A DNA stretch of 13,966 nucleotides from JACCXJ01 sp052387115 (GTDB taxonomy: Bacteria > Pseudomonadota > Gammaproteobacteria > JACCXJ01): assembly GCA_052387115.1 (NCBI GenBank), contig JBQTJM010000356.1, positions 1-13,966 of the forward strand, written 5' to 3'. A model generated the notes under the pieces. The model had not been told where the DNA came from. It saw nothing but the letters and a program-made list of their open reading frames with translations, and ran no database searches. The stretch's first letter is position 1. Every line of letters begins with the position of its first letter. The position numbers and the translations under genes were made by a program. Below are positions 1 through 7,658 of this stretch, one piece after another.

Positions 1-95
1 CCAAGGTCGGCACTACACGCGCTTTTCCGGGCAATCCAATTAAGGCAATACGGATAATCAGTGAGTTAACGATGCAAAATATCTTATCTCTGTGA

Positions 96-608
96 AAATC
101 GAGGTCGAGTTGCGGAAGTCGGGCTAGAGCCGAGCCGAGCAAGACCAAGCTCAGTGAGTTTGGACGGTTTGCCGAGCGGGATGCTCGCGCGCGGGGGCAA
201 CGCCCGGCGACGCTATATTTCCTGGGCTTTACCCATTACTGCACGCGCAATCGCAAGGGCAACTTCAAGGTCGGACGGAAGACGGAGAAGTCTCGACTTC
301 GCCGCAATCTTGCCTGCCTTCAGGAACTCATGCGAGAGATCCGGCATGAGCCGGTCAAAGACCAAGTCACCACCCTCAACCAAGCGCTGCGGGGCCATTA
401 CGCCTACTACGGTGTCGCAGGTAACCTTCCATCCTTACGCAAGGTCTACCGCGCCGTCGAACGGTACTGGCATAACATGCTCTGCAGTCGGAGTTGGAAG
501 AGCTATATGCCGTGGGAGGTCTTCGTGCAAGTGAAGACCTGTTTTCCGTTACTGCGTCCCAGACTCTTTCTGCCCTATGCACGGCTTAAGAGTTACGCGG
601 TGCTGTAA
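96..608 (+). pseudogene. Group II intron reverse transcriptase/maturase, C-terminal remnant
   Basis: This frame reads as the end of a bacterial group II intron-encoded protein. It contains EFGRFAERDARARG, then YFLGFTHYCTRNRKGNFKVG, then LNQALRGHYAYYGVAGN, and a tail with RAVERYWHNML and PRLFLPYARLKSYAVL. These match the thumb/maturase (X) region that helps the intron RNA fold and splice. The fingers and palm of the reverse transcriptase, with the YADD active site, are absent. The open frame begins after a TGA at 93-95. Around 111-135 the expected LRKFGLEL..KTKL stretch is split between two frames, which suggests a small deletion or frameshift there; left of that I recognise nothing. The piece cannot be a working reverse transcriptase. 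It is followed at once by intron domain V, the normal order for such introns. I am confident of the family; whether the rest of the intron lies outside the window in disrupted form is unknown. Confidence 0.85.
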
Positions 609-621
609 ACCAACGCCCGAA

Positions 622-654
622 GAGCGTAGTGCGGTAAATCCGCACGCTACGTTC
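622..654 (+). ncRNA. Group II intron domain V (catalytic hairpin)
   Basis: Domain V is the catalytic hairpin of group II introns. The lower stem pairs 622-629 with 647-654 (one G-U), and the upper stem pairs 630-634 with 640-644. The two-base bulge CG at 645-646 and the AGC triad at 623-625 are in the canonical places. The loop is five bases (TAAAT) where usual relatives have a U.G pair closing a GAAA tetraloop, so one base seems to be missing and the GNRA loop may be lost. It starts 13 bases after the maturase stop codon. Identification rests on the secondary structure plus this position. Confidence 0.82.
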
Positions 655-657
655 TGT

Positions 658-692
658 GGGAGCCGGGGGCGGGTGACCGCCTCCGGCAACCC
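658..692 (+). ncRNA. Group II intron domain VI-like hairpin
   Basis: An 11-bp stem (662-672 with 677-687, one G-T wobble) carries a GTGA tetraloop. It is extended by GGG (658-660) against CCC (690-692) across an internal loop with A661 on one side and A688-A689 on the other. Domain VI normally follows domain V by a few bases and carries the bulged branch-point adenosine, so A688 or A689 is the candidate branch site. The intron's 3' end would then fall a few bases beyond 692, but I see no clear splice boundary. Confidence 0.65.
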
Positions 693-695
693 GGT

Positions 696-717
696 GGGCC
701 TCTGGTAACAGAGGCTC
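696..717 (+). other. Perfect-stem hairpin next to the intron 3' end
   Basis: Bases 696-704 pair with 709-717 around a GTAA loop (nine pairs, one G-T). It lies directly after the domain VI-like hairpin, at or just beyond the expected 3' splice site. No T-run follows, so it is not a convincing intrinsic terminator. It could be flanking exon sequence or part of an atypical intron end. The rest of the stretch up to 892 holds no gene that I can support. Confidence 0.45.
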
Positions 718-892
718 CTACCGTAAGAGGTTTCGGGACAACGAAGGCAAGCAATGATTTTTAGTGTCAGCTACGCCTTCGCCGACTTTCAGTCCGTGCG
801 GCCTACCAGAACGGCGCCTCGGCACCCTCGCGACGGGCAGTGGTGAGAAATCCGGGCCGGACCAGCGGCCGGAACTTTCCAACCGTGCCCGA

Positions 893-3517
893 TCACCTGA
901 GCAGGAGATACGGCTCGAGCGCTTGGAGGAGCGTGTCCTTCTTGATGGGTTTGGTGAGGTGGGTGGTGCAACCGGCAGCCTTGCTCTTGTCCATCTCTTC
1001 CTTGATGGCGTGTGCGGTGAGCGCGATGATCGGGGTCTCCGGCCTGCCCTCTTCAGTCTCCCAGCGGCGGATCGCGCGCGTGGCTGCGTGGCCGTCCATG
1101 ATTGGCATCTGCACGTCCATGAGCACCAGGCTGTAACGCCGCTCCTTGAACTTGGCGACCGCGATCTCGCCGTTCTCGGCCTCGTCTATCTCGTAGGGCA
1201 CCCGTTTCAGATAAGCCCGGACCAGGAGCCGATTGTCCTCATTGTCCTCGACCAGTAGGATGGGCGACAACTGGTGGGGGCGCGTGTGCTCGCCGGTCTT
1301 GTCCCATGGTTCCTGCTCGGCCAAGGGCCGTGCCGACAAGGCCTGGTTCACGGCCCGCATCAGCTCCGCGGACTTGACCGGTTTGACGAGGTAGGCGCCC
1401 ATGCCGATCGCCTGGGCCTTGACCATGTCGTCGGAGAGGTTCGATGAGGTCAACATGAGCACGGTGTCGACCTCGCCGCCCGCGGCACGGATCGCCTCGG
1501 CGACCTGAAAACCGTCCATGCCCGGCATGCGGCAGTCGGTGATCACCAGCTCGAAGGCCGCTCTCTTGGCCCGCGCATGGCGAAACGCCTCGAGCGCCGC
1601 GGGCCCATCCACCGCCTCGGTGACGAGCGCCCCGTGGCCCTTCAGCGTCTCCCGCAGGATCAGCCGGTTGGTGGCGTTGTCGTCGATGACCAGGATGCGC
1701 TTGCCGGTGAGATCGACCTCGAGGCCTGGCCCCCTGGGTTCCGGCTGCGCCGCGCGCCCGAGCTTGATCGAAAACGAAAACGTGCTGCCGCGACCGAGCC
1801 GGCTGTCGACCTCTATCCACCCGTCCATGAGCGCCACCAGGCGCTTGGAGATCGCGAGCCCGAGGCCCGTGCCGCCGTACTTGCGGGTGGTCGAAGAATC
1901 CAACTGCGAGAAGCTGCCGAAGATCATATCGAGCTTGTCTTTCGGGATCCCGATCCCGGTGTCGCGCACGGAAAACAGGATGCGTCCCGGTTTGCTTGGA
2001 TCACAGGACAAACTCACCACGATCTCGCCCGCCTCGGTGAACTTGATGGCGTTGCCGAGGAGGTTCAAGACCACCTGGCGAAGCCGCCCGGGGTCGCCGC
2101 TCACCTGGACCGGGACATCGGGGGCCACGTGGGACAAGAGCTCGAGGCCCTTCTCGTCGGCGCGTAACGCGTAGATGTCCACGGCCCCTTCGATGAGCTC
2201 GCGCAGATTGAAGGACGTATCCTCTAGCTCCAGTTGCCCGGCCTCGATCTTGGAGAAATCCAGGATGTCGTTCACGAGGCTCTGCAATGCCTCGCCCGCC
2301 TTCTTGAAGATCCCGACATACTTGCGCTGCACCTGCGACAGCTTGGTCTCGTTCAGTAGCTCCGCCATCCCGATGATGGCGTTGAGCGGCGTCCGGATCT
2401 CGTGGCTCATGCTGGCCAGGAACTCCGACTTGACCCGTGACGCCTCGACGGCCTGGTCACGGGTCACCGCCAGCTCCTTGGTCTGGCGCTGCACCTGGCG
2501 CTCGATCTCGCGATTGCGGTCCCGGAGATCCCGGGCCTGGACTTCTTTGGCCCTGGCGAGGGCCGCGAGCAACAGGCTCATGCCCAAGCCCAGGACCGCC
2601 GCCGTGTAGATCAATCCCTTGTCGAGGTCCCCCCAATACACGGGTTTCTCCACGATCATCTTGGTCGAATAGTGGGGAAACTGTGTCGAGGTTTCCTCGG
2701 ACAGCATCGCGATCTCCCAGTCCGGCTGCCCGCCCTGGACGTCCGCGTGTTTCGAGAACACCGATTGGCGGCCGCTGATCCCTTGCGACTCCGTATACAA
2801 CGATACACGCAGGTCGCTGTCCAGGGACGCCTGCCGGAACAGGTGGTCGGCCGCAATGGCGACTACCAGGAGCCCGACCCGGGGGTCGCCCCGATCCCGC
2901 GGATCGCTCGATGGGGAGATCGGCGATGCGTGCAACGACACCGTTTTCAGCAACACGTATCCGGCGAGATCGGCGTTCGCCGAGGACGGACGGCTCGGAA
3001 CGGCATGGCCCGAATCCAGTGCGGCCTGCACGGCATCGAAGGCGCGGGGATCGGAAACGAGATCGATCTCCACCCCGGCCGGCGGCCTGCCCTCGCGCCG
3101 GACGTGTATCGGCGCGAGCGGATCCGAGGCCGTACCGGTGACGGCAGCTCCGTTCGGGGTTCCGAGCGCCGCGAGCGAAGGATAATAGGATACCGATTCT
3201 ATATACGGGTGCCTCTTGAACAAGGCATCGACGAAGACACGAAACGACTCTCGATTCGATGAGCCGATGGAGGACAGCAAGGACGCCAGGCTGCCGGTGA
3301 CATCGTCGGCCGCGGTCACCCCGACCGTCACGGCCTCCCGCAGCAGCACCGATTCAAAGGCGAATTCCTTTTTCTCCGCCTCGAAGGCATTCTGCCAGGC
3401 GAGAAACAGCAGGAAGACCGAAAACGACAGTCCGAGGCCGATAGCGACGGCGTAGGTCAGACCCTTGGAGGTGTCGTCGCGGGAGACCACGCTGGCGGCG
3501 ACCCTATGGCTATGCAC
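893..3517 (-). CDS. Hybrid sensor histidine kinase with two receiver domains
   Basis: Inner-membrane sensor kinase of 874 residues. A membrane helix at about 19-41 and a second at about 301-321 enclose a periplasmic sensor of roughly 255 residues, possibly CHASE-like, which I do not identify firmly. A coiled coil (about 322-362) leads to the HisKA domain with SHEIRTPLNA and phospho-acceptor H372. The ATPase domain shows the N box (NLLGNAIKFT), DTGIGI (519-524) and GGTGLGLAI (548-556). Two receivers follow: D661 (ITDCRMPGMDG, K712) and D801 (LMDVQMPIMDG, K857). It has no HPt domain of its own; the HPt gene 23 bp upstream supplies one. The start is a GTG at 3517 with no strong ribosome site; no better in-frame start was seen, and tight spacing suggests translational coupling. 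Last gene of the glmS-regulator-HPt-kinase unit. Family certain, signal unknown. Confidence 0.95.
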   Translation of the reverse strand: MHSHRVAASVVSRDDTSKGLTYAVAIGLGLSFSVFLLFLAWQNAFEAEKKEFAFESVLLREAVTVGVTAADDVTGSLASLLSSIGSSNRESFRVFVDALFKRHPYIESVSYYPSLAALGTPNGAAVTGTASDPLAPIHVRREGRPPAGVEIDLVSDPRAFDAVQAALDSGHAVPSRPSSANADLAGYVLLKTVSLHASPISPSSDPRDRGDPRVGLLVVAIAADHLFRQASLDSDLRVSLYTESQGISGRQSVFSKHADVQGGQPDWEIAMLSEETSTQFPHYSTKMIVEKPVYWGDLDKGLIYTAAVLGLGMSLLLAALARAKEVQARDLRDRNREIERQVQRQTKELAVTRDQAVEASRVKSEFLASMSHEIRTPLNAIIGMAELLNETKLSQVQRKYVGIFKKAGEALQSLVNDILDFSKIEAGQLELEDTSFNLRELIEGAVDIYALRADEKGLELLSHVAPDVPVQVSGDPGRLRQVVLNLLGNAIKFTEAGEIVVSLSCDPSKPGRILFSVRDTGIGIPKDKLDMIFGSFSQLDSSTTRKYGGTGLGLAISKRLVALMDGWIEVDSRLGRGSTFSFSIKLGRAAQPEPRGPGLEVDLTGKRILVIDDNATNRLILRETLKGHGALVTEAVDGPAALEAFRHARAKRAAFELVITDCRMPGMDGFQVAEAIRAAGGEVDTVLMLTSSNLSDDMVKAQAIGMGAYLVKPVKSAELMRAVNQALSARPLAEQEPWDKTGEHTRPHQLSPILLVEDNEDNRLLVRAYLKRVPYEIDEAENGEIAVAKFKERRYSLVLMDVQMPIMDGHAATRAIRRWETEEGRPETPIIALTAHAIKEEMDKSKAAGCTTHLTKPIKKDTLLQALEPYLLLR

Positions 3518-3540
3518 CCAGGGGGCTATTCGCCCGATGG

Positions 3541-3876
3541 TTATTCAGGGTCGGGCTCGCAGACGACCTCGACCCGGGCGAGGTAGTCCTGCAAACGCTC
3601 GAGCGCTCTGCTGACGGCATCGCTATCCGAAACCTTGGCCGCGTGCTCCAGCGCCGCCCCCACCTCGCTCACGGTGTGAAAGCCGTACCCGCCGCCCGAT
3701 CCCTTCATGCTGTGGCCGATGATCCAGACGCATTCCATATCGCCGCGCCCGAGCGCGTCCAGGATCGCCAGCACGTCCTTGCGCCGGTTCTCGATATATC
3801 CCGGCACGAGGTCGATCAGATCGGCATCGATCCGAGCGATGATCCTGTGGTGATCGACGGCGTCGGCTTGCTCCAT
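3541..3876 (-). CDS. Stand-alone HPt phosphotransfer protein
   Basis: A 111-residue cytoplasmic HPt domain. The signature IIGHSMKGSGGGYGF places the phospho-accepting histidine at H55, inside a predicted helical bundle, and no other domain is present. HPt proteins carry phosphate between a hybrid kinase receiver and a response regulator. I chose ATG at 3876 because the domain begins immediately there and a GGAG lies about a dozen bases upstream. The frame stays open to a TTG at 3990, but those extra residues are Arg/Pro-rich and unlike an HPt. It sits between the sigma54 regulator (129 bp upstream) and the kinase (23 bp downstream), so it most likely links the two. Family confident, start fairly so, partner inferred. 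Confidence 0.88.
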   Translation of the reverse strand: MEQADAVDHHRIIARIDADLIDLVPGYIENRRKDVLAILDALGRGDMECVWIIGHSMKGSGGGYGFHTVSEVGAALEHAAKVSDSDAVSRALERLQDYLARVEVVCEPDPE

Positions 3877-4005
3877 CGCTGGCAGGATCTCCGGACGGCT
3901 TCGAGATGTAGGTCGGACGCGCGCCGCGATCCGGTTACACGCTCGGGGCGATGCCGGTAAACCGATATACCCGCGAGGTGGCCGCACCAAGGGCCGGCAT
4001 CGCGA

Positions 4006-5493
4006 TCAATCCGCCGCTCCCTCCGACCGGGATATATCGAGCCGGGATATATCGAGCGTTTCATCCGATGCGTCGTCGGGGGCTCCGTCGGGCGATTCGT
4101 CGTCGACGTCATCGGGCTCTTGGACACCGCCCTTGCGAAACTCTGCCGGATCGATGCGGTGTTGCTTGAGGAGCTTGTAGAACTCGGTGCGATTGCGCCC
4201 CGCGATGCGTGCGGCCGAGGCCACCTGTCCGCTCGTGATCCGGAGGACGGAGAGGAGATAATTCCTCTCGAAGGCATGCTTCGCATCGCGCAGGGACTTC
4301 AGCTCGGCCGGCTGATCGCGCAGGGCCTTCTGCGCCATACCGAGGGGGATGATATCGCCCTTGGTCAAGGTCGCGCACAGCTCGACGACATTGATGAGCT
4401 GGCGCACGTTCCCCGGCCACGGCGCCGCGGTCAGATATTCCAGCGCCTCGGGCGCAAAGCGCTTGTTCTTGAGTCTCTGACGCTTTGCCAGGCGCTCCAG
4501 GAAGTGGTCGAGCAGCACCCGGATGTCTTCCCGGCGCTCCGCGAGTGCCGGGAGATAGAGCGGCACGACATGGAGCCGGTAGTACAGGTCTTCCCGGAAG
4601 CGGCCTTCCTTGACGGCCTCTTCGAGGTTGTTGTTGGTGGCCGAAATGATGCGGACATTGACCGGCACGCTGCGCGTCGATCCGATGGGCCGCACCTCGA
4701 AGTCCTGCAAGACCCGCAGGAGCTTCACTTGCAGCCCGAGCGGCATATCGCCGACCTCATCGAGGAACAGGGTGCCGCCGTTCCCGGCCTGGAAGAGCCC
4801 CTCATGCCGGGTGGCCGCGCCGGTGAACGAGCCCTTCTCGTGCCCGAAGAGCTCCGATTCCAGGAGCTGCTCGGGGATGGCCGCGCAGTTCACCCCGATG
4901 AAGGGTTTGTCGCGCCTCGGGCTCGCCCCATGGATGGCCTTGGCCAGGACCTCCTTGCCGGTCCCGGTGCTGCCGTTGATGAAGATGGTGATGTCGGTGT
5001 CGGCGACCAGCCTGGCTTGATCGATCACCTCGGCCATCTTGGGGCTCCGATAGATGAGCCCCTTGCCGAACCCGGGTCCTTGTGTCGTCTCCGCACCGGA
5101 GGCGATACGCAGGGTCTTGCAGATCTGATCGACCAGCTCGGCCCGTTCGAGCGGTTTTTCCAGGAATTCGGAGATCCCGAGGTGCATCGCCTTGACGGCA
5201 TCCCGGACCTGCGCCTGGCCGCTCAGCATGATCACGGGCATGAGCGGGTTGTTCCGGTGGATCTCGGTCAGGAGCGTCATCCCGTCCATGCCGCGCATCA
5301 CCAGATCCGTAACCACGAGGTTGGGGCGCATGATGTCGATGCGCTGTAAGGCATCCGCGCCGGACGGGGCGCTGTCCACATAGAACCCGGCCTCTTTGAG
5401 CCAGGTGCAGAGGAGCGCCACCATGTCCCGGTCGTCATCGACGACCAGGACGCGATATTTATCGAGTTGCGTGCTTTCGACGTTGGAGGGCAT
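4006..5493 (-). CDS. Sigma54-dependent response regulator, GlrR/QseF-like
   Basis: NtrC-family activator of 495 residues. The receiver (about 12-125) has the acidic pair D20-D21, phospho-acceptor D63 (VVTDLVMRGMDG) and K113. The AAA+ domain (about 145-375) has Walker A GSTGTGKE (173-180), the sigma54-contacting loop as GSFTGA (221-226, more often GAFTGA), Walker B LFLDEVGDM, and WPGNVRQL. The C-terminal Fis-type helix-turn-helix, AARIAGRNRTEFYKLL, followed by an IDPAEF stretch, is the part most like GlrR/QseF. An acidic tail of about 40 residues follows, ending in a tandem LDISR-LDISR. ATG at 5493 is supported by GGAG five bases upstream. It starts 27 bp after glmS and precedes the HPt and kinase genes. 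Phosphorylated NtrC-type regulators remodel sigma54 RNA polymerase at enhancers. Family certain; GlrR-type assignment is by eye, about 0.6. Confidence 0.94.
   Translation of the reverse strand: MPSNVESTQLDKYRVLVVDDDRDMVALLCTWLKEAGFYVDSAPSGADALQRIDIMRPNLVVTDLVMRGMDGMTLLTEIHRNNPLMPVIMLSGQAQVRDAVKAMHLGISEFLEKPLERAELVDQICKTLRIASGAETTQGPGFGKGLIYRSPKMAEVIDQARLVADTDITIFINGSTGTGKEVLAKAIHGASPRRDKPFIGVNCAAIPEQLLESELFGHEKGSFTGAATRHEGLFQAGNGGTLFLDEVGDMPLGLQVKLLRVLQDFEVRPIGSTRSVPVNVRIISATNNNLEEAVKEGRFREDLYYRLHVVPLYLPALAERREDIRVLLDHFLERLAKRQRLKNKRFAPEALEYLTAAPWPGNVRQLINVVELCATLTKGDIIPLGMAQKALRDQPAELKSLRDAKHAFERNYLLSVLRITSGQVASAARIAGRNRTEFYKLLKQHRIDPAEFRKGGVQEPDDVDDESPDGAPDDASDETLDISRLDISRSEGAAD
4027..4056 (-). 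repeat. 15-bp tandem duplication in the regulator's acidic tail
   Basis: The 15-base unit ccgggatatatcgag occurs twice without spacer (4027-4041 and 4042-4056). It keeps the reading frame and produces the LDISR-LDISR doublet near the C-terminus of the response regulator. It lies outside the conserved domains and looks like a recent slippage or duplication event. Confidence 0.9.
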
Positions 5494-5520
5494 CGAGGCT
5501 CCGGTGGCCTGTTCGGTGAT

Positions 5521-7353
5521 CTATTCGACGGTGACCGACTTCGCGAGGTTGCGCGGCTGATCCACATCCGCCCCTTTGAGCACGGCCACGTGGTAGGCCA
5601 GAAGCTGTAGGGGCACAGTATAGAGGATGGGGGCGATCAAGTCCCCGACGGGAGGCACCTCGACGACCTCGACGCCGGGCGAAGGCTTCATCTCGACGCT
5701 CGGATCGGCGAAGACGAAGAGCCTCCCACCGCGCGCCCGCACCTCTTCGAGGTTGGACTTGAGCTTTTCCAGGAGCGCGTTGTTCGGCGCCACCGCGATG
5801 ACCGGCATGTCCTCATCCACGAGCGCTAGCGGGCCGTGCTTGAGCTCCCCGGCCGGGTAGGCCTCGGCGTGGATATAGGAGATCTCCTTGAGCTTCAAGG
5901 CCCCCTCCATGGCCACCGGGTACAAGGCGCCGCGCCCGAGGTACAGGGTGTGATGCTTGTCCGCGAACCGCTCCGCGAGGTGCCGGATCCGCTCGTCCGA
6001 CTCCAGGACCAGACCGATCAGCCCCGGTACGCTTTCGAGCATCGCCACCAGCGAGCTCTCGCCCGCTCCGTCGATCCCGCGGCGCCGGCCAAGCGCGATC
6101 ACCAACATCAAGAGGGCCGTGAGCTGGGTCGTGAAGGCCTTGGTCGAAGCCACCCCGATCTCGGGACCGGCGCGGGTCAGGAATACCAGGTCCGCTTCGC
6201 GCGTCAACGAGCTCTCCGGCGCATTGCAGATGGCGAGCGTCGCGGCATAGCCGAGCGTCCTGGCCTCGCGCAATGCCGCGAGCGTATCGGCGGTCTCACC
6301 CGACTGGGAGATCGCCACGATCAGCGTGCCGGGCAGGACCACCTGCCGGCGGTAGCGAAACTCGCTGGCGACCTCGACGCTGCACGGGACGCCGGCCACC
6401 GCCTCCATCCAGTAGCGTGCCACGAGTCCGGCATGGTAGCTCGTCCCGCACGCCACGATCTGGATGGCCCGCACCCGATCGAGCACGCCGGGCGCGGCAA
6501 ATCCGAAGGCGTCTTCGACGACGCGCCCGGCGAGCACACGACCCTCCAGGGTGTCGGCCACGGCCCGTGCCTGGGTGAAGATCTCCTTCTGCATGTAATG
6601 CCGGTAGCCGACCTTGTCCGCCGCGTCCGCCGACAGGCTCGAGATCGATACCGGGCGTTCGACGCGCCGTCCATGGAGGTCGTAGATCTCGACCGACTCC
6701 CGGCGGAGATTGGCCACATCGCCCTCTTCCAGATGGATGAAACGCTGCGTCACCGGCAGGAGCGCGAAGACGTCGGAAGCGATGAAGTGCTCGCCGATCC
6801 CGATGCCGATGACGAGTGGGCTGCCGCGCCGCGCGGCCACCAGGCGGCCGGGCTCCAAGGTGCTGATGACGCCGAGCGCATAGGCACCCTCTAGGTCGGC
6901 CCGGGCATCCAGGACGGCGCGCAAGAGGTCCTTGCCCTGGTGGAGATGGAAATGGACCTGGTGGACCGCGACCTCGGTGTCGGTCTCGGAGGTGAACTCG
7001 TAGCCGAGCAACCGCTGGCGCGCACGCAGCGCCGCGTGGTTCTCGATGATCCCGTTGTGGACCAGCGCCACGGCGTCGTGCGATACGTGGGGGTGGGCGT
7101 TGCGGGTGCTGGGCTCCCCGTGCGTCGCCCAGCGCGTGTGCGCGATGCCGGTGGTGCCGGAAAGCGTATGCTCGGCAAGCGACGCTTCGAGCACGCCGAC
7201 CTTGCCGAGCACCCGCAGCCGCTCCAGGCGGCCCCGACCGTCGACAATCGCTACCCCGGCCGAGTCGTAGCCGCGGTACTCGAGCCGTCTCAGACCCTCG
7301 ACGAGGATCGGTATGACGTCGCGCTGCGCAACGCCACCGACTATGCCGCACAT
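5521..7353 (-). CDS. glmS: Glutamine-fructose-6-phosphate aminotransferase (isomerizing)
   Basis: Makes glucosamine-6-phosphate from fructose-6-phosphate and glutamine, the first step toward UDP-GlcNAc for peptidoglycan and lipopolysaccharide. It is cytoplasmic, 610 residues, the usual length. The N-terminal class II glutaminase domain starts MCGIVGG, with Cys2 the nucleophile once Met is removed, and carries RGYDSAG, TRWATHGEPS and HNGIIENH. HYMQKEI (about 253-259) precedes the first SIS domain, with CGTSYHAG (302-309) and SQSGETADT; the second SIS domain has LKLKEISYIHAEAYPAGELK. The C-terminus DQPRNLAKSVTVE is typical. ATG at 7353 is required because Cys must be residue 2, and a G-run sits about nine bases upstream. 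It heads the minus-strand unit and is divergent from the 7659 gene. The common neighbour glmU is absent, and no glmS ribozyme is recognised. Confidence 0.98.
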   Translation of the reverse strand: MCGIVGGVAQRDVIPILVEGLRRLEYRGYDSAGVAIVDGRGRLERLRVLGKVGVLEASLAEHTLSGTTGIAHTRWATHGEPSTRNAHPHVSHDAVALVHNGIIENHAALRARQRLLGYEFTSETDTEVAVHQVHFHLHQGKDLLRAVLDARADLEGAYALGVISTLEPGRLVAARRGSPLVIGIGIGEHFIASDVFALLPVTQRFIHLEEGDVANLRRESVEIYDLHGRRVERPVSISSLSADAADKVGYRHYMQKEIFTQARAVADTLEGRVLAGRVVEDAFGFAAPGVLDRVRAIQIVACGTSYHAGLVARYWMEAVAGVPCSVEVASEFRYRRQVVLPGTLIVAISQSGETADTLAALREARTLGYAATLAICNAPESSLTREADLVFLTRAGPEIGVASTKAFTTQLTALLMLVIALGRRRGIDGAGESSLVAMLESVPGLIGLVLESDERIRHLAERFADKHHTLYLGRGALYPVAMEGALKLKEISYIHAEAYPAGELKHGPLALVDEDMPVIAVAPNNALLEKLKSNLEEVRARGGRLFVFADPSVEMKPSPGVEVVEVPPVGDLIAPILYTVPLQLLAYHVAVLKGADVDQPRNLAKSVTVE

Positions 7354-7658
7354 TGCTGATTACCCCCCAAGCTGATTACCCCCACCAACAGGGAGACCCC
7401 CCTCCGGCCGGACACCGGTCATAGCGACCGATTGGTCGACCCGTTAACCGATACCGAACCGACGCCCCGCCCCGGACAAGGGAGAAAACCGTGGTGTACT
7501 ATCCTGGCGGTGGGGACACCCCCTCCCCGGCCCCATGAACGAATGGCCTCATGAATAGGATGGTAGGGTATGAAATACGTCCCGGAGGGTCAACGTCGCG
7601 TGGGTGGTTTGAATCCGATCCGGCCCGGTAGAACGGCCTGGCCATCGAGCATAGAATT
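7354..7658. promoter_or_regulatory. Divergent intergenic region between glmS and the protease-like gene
   Basis: About 305 bases that must carry promoters for both outward-facing operons. I cannot place a convincing -35/-10 pair or a sigma54 -24/-12 element by eye. Visible structure: a 13-base direct repeat next to glmS (listed separately), and a short inverted repeat with arms CGACC (7425-7429) and GGTCG (7434-7438) that could be an operator. A TAGAAT hexamer lies directly before the ATG at 7659 but has no matching -35. Small ATG-started frames near 7535-7630 look like noise. Confidence 0.4.
7355..7383 (-). repeat. Direct repeat in the glmS leader containing a G-rich, ribosome-site-like run
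   Basis: The 13-mer gctgattaccccc occurs at 7355-7367 and again at 7371-7383, a 16-base period. On the coding strand each copy reads as a G-run followed by TAATCAGC. The copy next to the start puts the G-run about nine bases before the glmS ATG, where a ribosome-binding site should be, so the leader appears to have duplicated its G-rich site. Confidence 0.7.

Noticed and set aside
27..110. Remaining reverse transcriptase core at the left edge
   Set aside because: No YADD or other palm motif is readable in any frame in the first 110 bases.
154..534. Separate plus-strand gene starting at 154
   Set aside because: It is an out-of-frame shadow; the neighbouring frame reads as a group II maturase.
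3877..3990. N-terminal extension of the HPt protein from a TTG at 3990
   Set aside because: The extra residues are Arg/Pro-rich and unlike an HPt; ATG at 3876 begins right at the domain.
4120..5349. Long plus-strand open frame (409 codons) opposite the sigma54 regulator
   Set aside because: Fully antisense to a gene with complete catalytic motifs; long mirror frames are expected in such GC-rich codon usage and this one shows no recognisable domain.
5836..6894. Plus-strand open frame of 352 codons opposite glmS
   Set aside because: Antisense shadow of a certain glmS; no motif.
7354..7658. glmS ribozyme or sigma54 promoter upstream of glmS
   Set aside because: No glmS ribozyme core recognised, and that element is mainly from Gram-positives; no GG/GC pair with proper -24/-12 spacing and flanks could be found by eye on either strand.
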